DNA from: Mesorhabditis belari | Taxonomy: Eukaryota; Nematoda; Chromadorea; Rhabditida; Rhabditidae | Length of the DNA: 64,000 nt | Assembly: GCA_958450365.1 (NCBI GenBank) | Contig: CAUEEP010000577.1 | Location: 53,521 to 117,520, forward strand | Direction: 5' to 3' | Translations under genes and position numbers: made by a program | The notes under the pieces: model-generated | The model's database searches: none | Seen by the model: the letters and a program-made list of their open reading frames with translations, nothing else | Told to the model about the DNA's origin: nothing | In this document: positions 63,639-64,000 of the stretch, piece after piece | Layout: every line of letters begins with the position of its first letter | Numbering within the stretch: position 1 is the first letter of the stretch

Positions 63639-64000
63639 GTACGATAGAGGCCTAAAATTAGTAGGGAATGGTAAAGGGAGATTTATAAAGGCACAAATTG
63701 AGAATGGGTTGATTTCGGGCTGGGAAAGTGATTTTTTCTCTTAAACTTTCAATTTTCGTCATTCTGGGAGGGCAACTTAAGCGAGAATAGATTATTGAAA
63801 TTTTATGCGTTTTTTTCTTTGAGATAGCTGAATTACAGGTAAATATTGAGAATGGCTGAATTTCTTGCCAGAGGAAATCACTTTTCTCTTCATACTACAA
63901 ATTTTTCGCCATTCTGGAGGGCAACTTAAAAGCTAGAATCGAATTTTTTCGAAATTTGGACATTTGGAAATTTTTGAAATTTAGTGGAAAGCTTTTTTCA

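Overview
This window is eukaryotic and most likely nematode. It holds four multi-exon genes with short GT-AG introns. Two intronic arrays carry the TTAGGC telomere hexamer that is typical of nematodes, and AG acceptors lie just upstream of several start codons, as expected for leader trans-splicing. The DNA is AT-rich. I read the exons by eye; in each gene the phases close from exon to exon, apart from three one-base homopolymer discrepancies.

Layout. (1) 2-5217 (+): 3' part of a saccharopine-dehydrogenase-like oxidoreductase (SCCPDH family). (2) 6748-23357 (-): a complete 20-exon TRIM9/TRIM67/MADD-2 type gene (split RING, two B-boxes, coiled coil, COS box, FN3, SPRY), convergent with the first. 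(3) 23.4-47.3 kb: about 24 kb with no gene I can recognise. It is filled with tandem arrays, segmental and inverted duplications, mariner-like TIR elements and simple repeats, plus one faint possible coding relic at 37.5-38.0 kb. (4) 47360-52337 (+): a complete 19-exon SLC23 (nucleobase/ascorbate transporter family) gene. (5) 52.3-58.6 kb: intergenic, with a 426-bp foldback element and duplicated tRNA-like units. (6) 58614-63638 (+): an annexin whose core is spliced in frame to a 304-residue Tyr/Ser/Arg-rich N-terminal exon with a CxxC-x8-CxxC motif; the last exon or exons lie beyond the window. The four genes have unrelated jobs (oxidoreductase, netrin-pathway E3 ligase, transporter, membrane-binding protein), so no common pathway is implied.

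The most striking signal is not a gene. A 10-bp motif, CTGGANNNCA (either strand; commonest form CTGGATGTCA), occurs roughly 130 times by hand count, against a handful expected by chance. Neighbouring copies sit about 131, 141-143, 151-154 or 162 bp apart, or at two or three times those values (about 316-323, about 452-456), even where the intervening DNA is unrelated. The preferred spacings differ by about one helical turn. Many tandem duplications here have the same unit length (131-153 bp). The motif is nearly absent from conserved coding exons but present, in register, in the annexin N-terminal exon. I infer a genome-organising lattice (nucleosome-scale or a DNA-binding protein array), not described as far as I know.

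Other unusual points are a private minisatellite of 10-25 bp in many introns, a tRNA-derived SINE family of which one copy makes up an entire intron and another may be read into a C-terminus, telomeric repeats in fusion-like inverted orientation, and three one-base homopolymer expansions that break otherwise intact genes and look like assembly errors.
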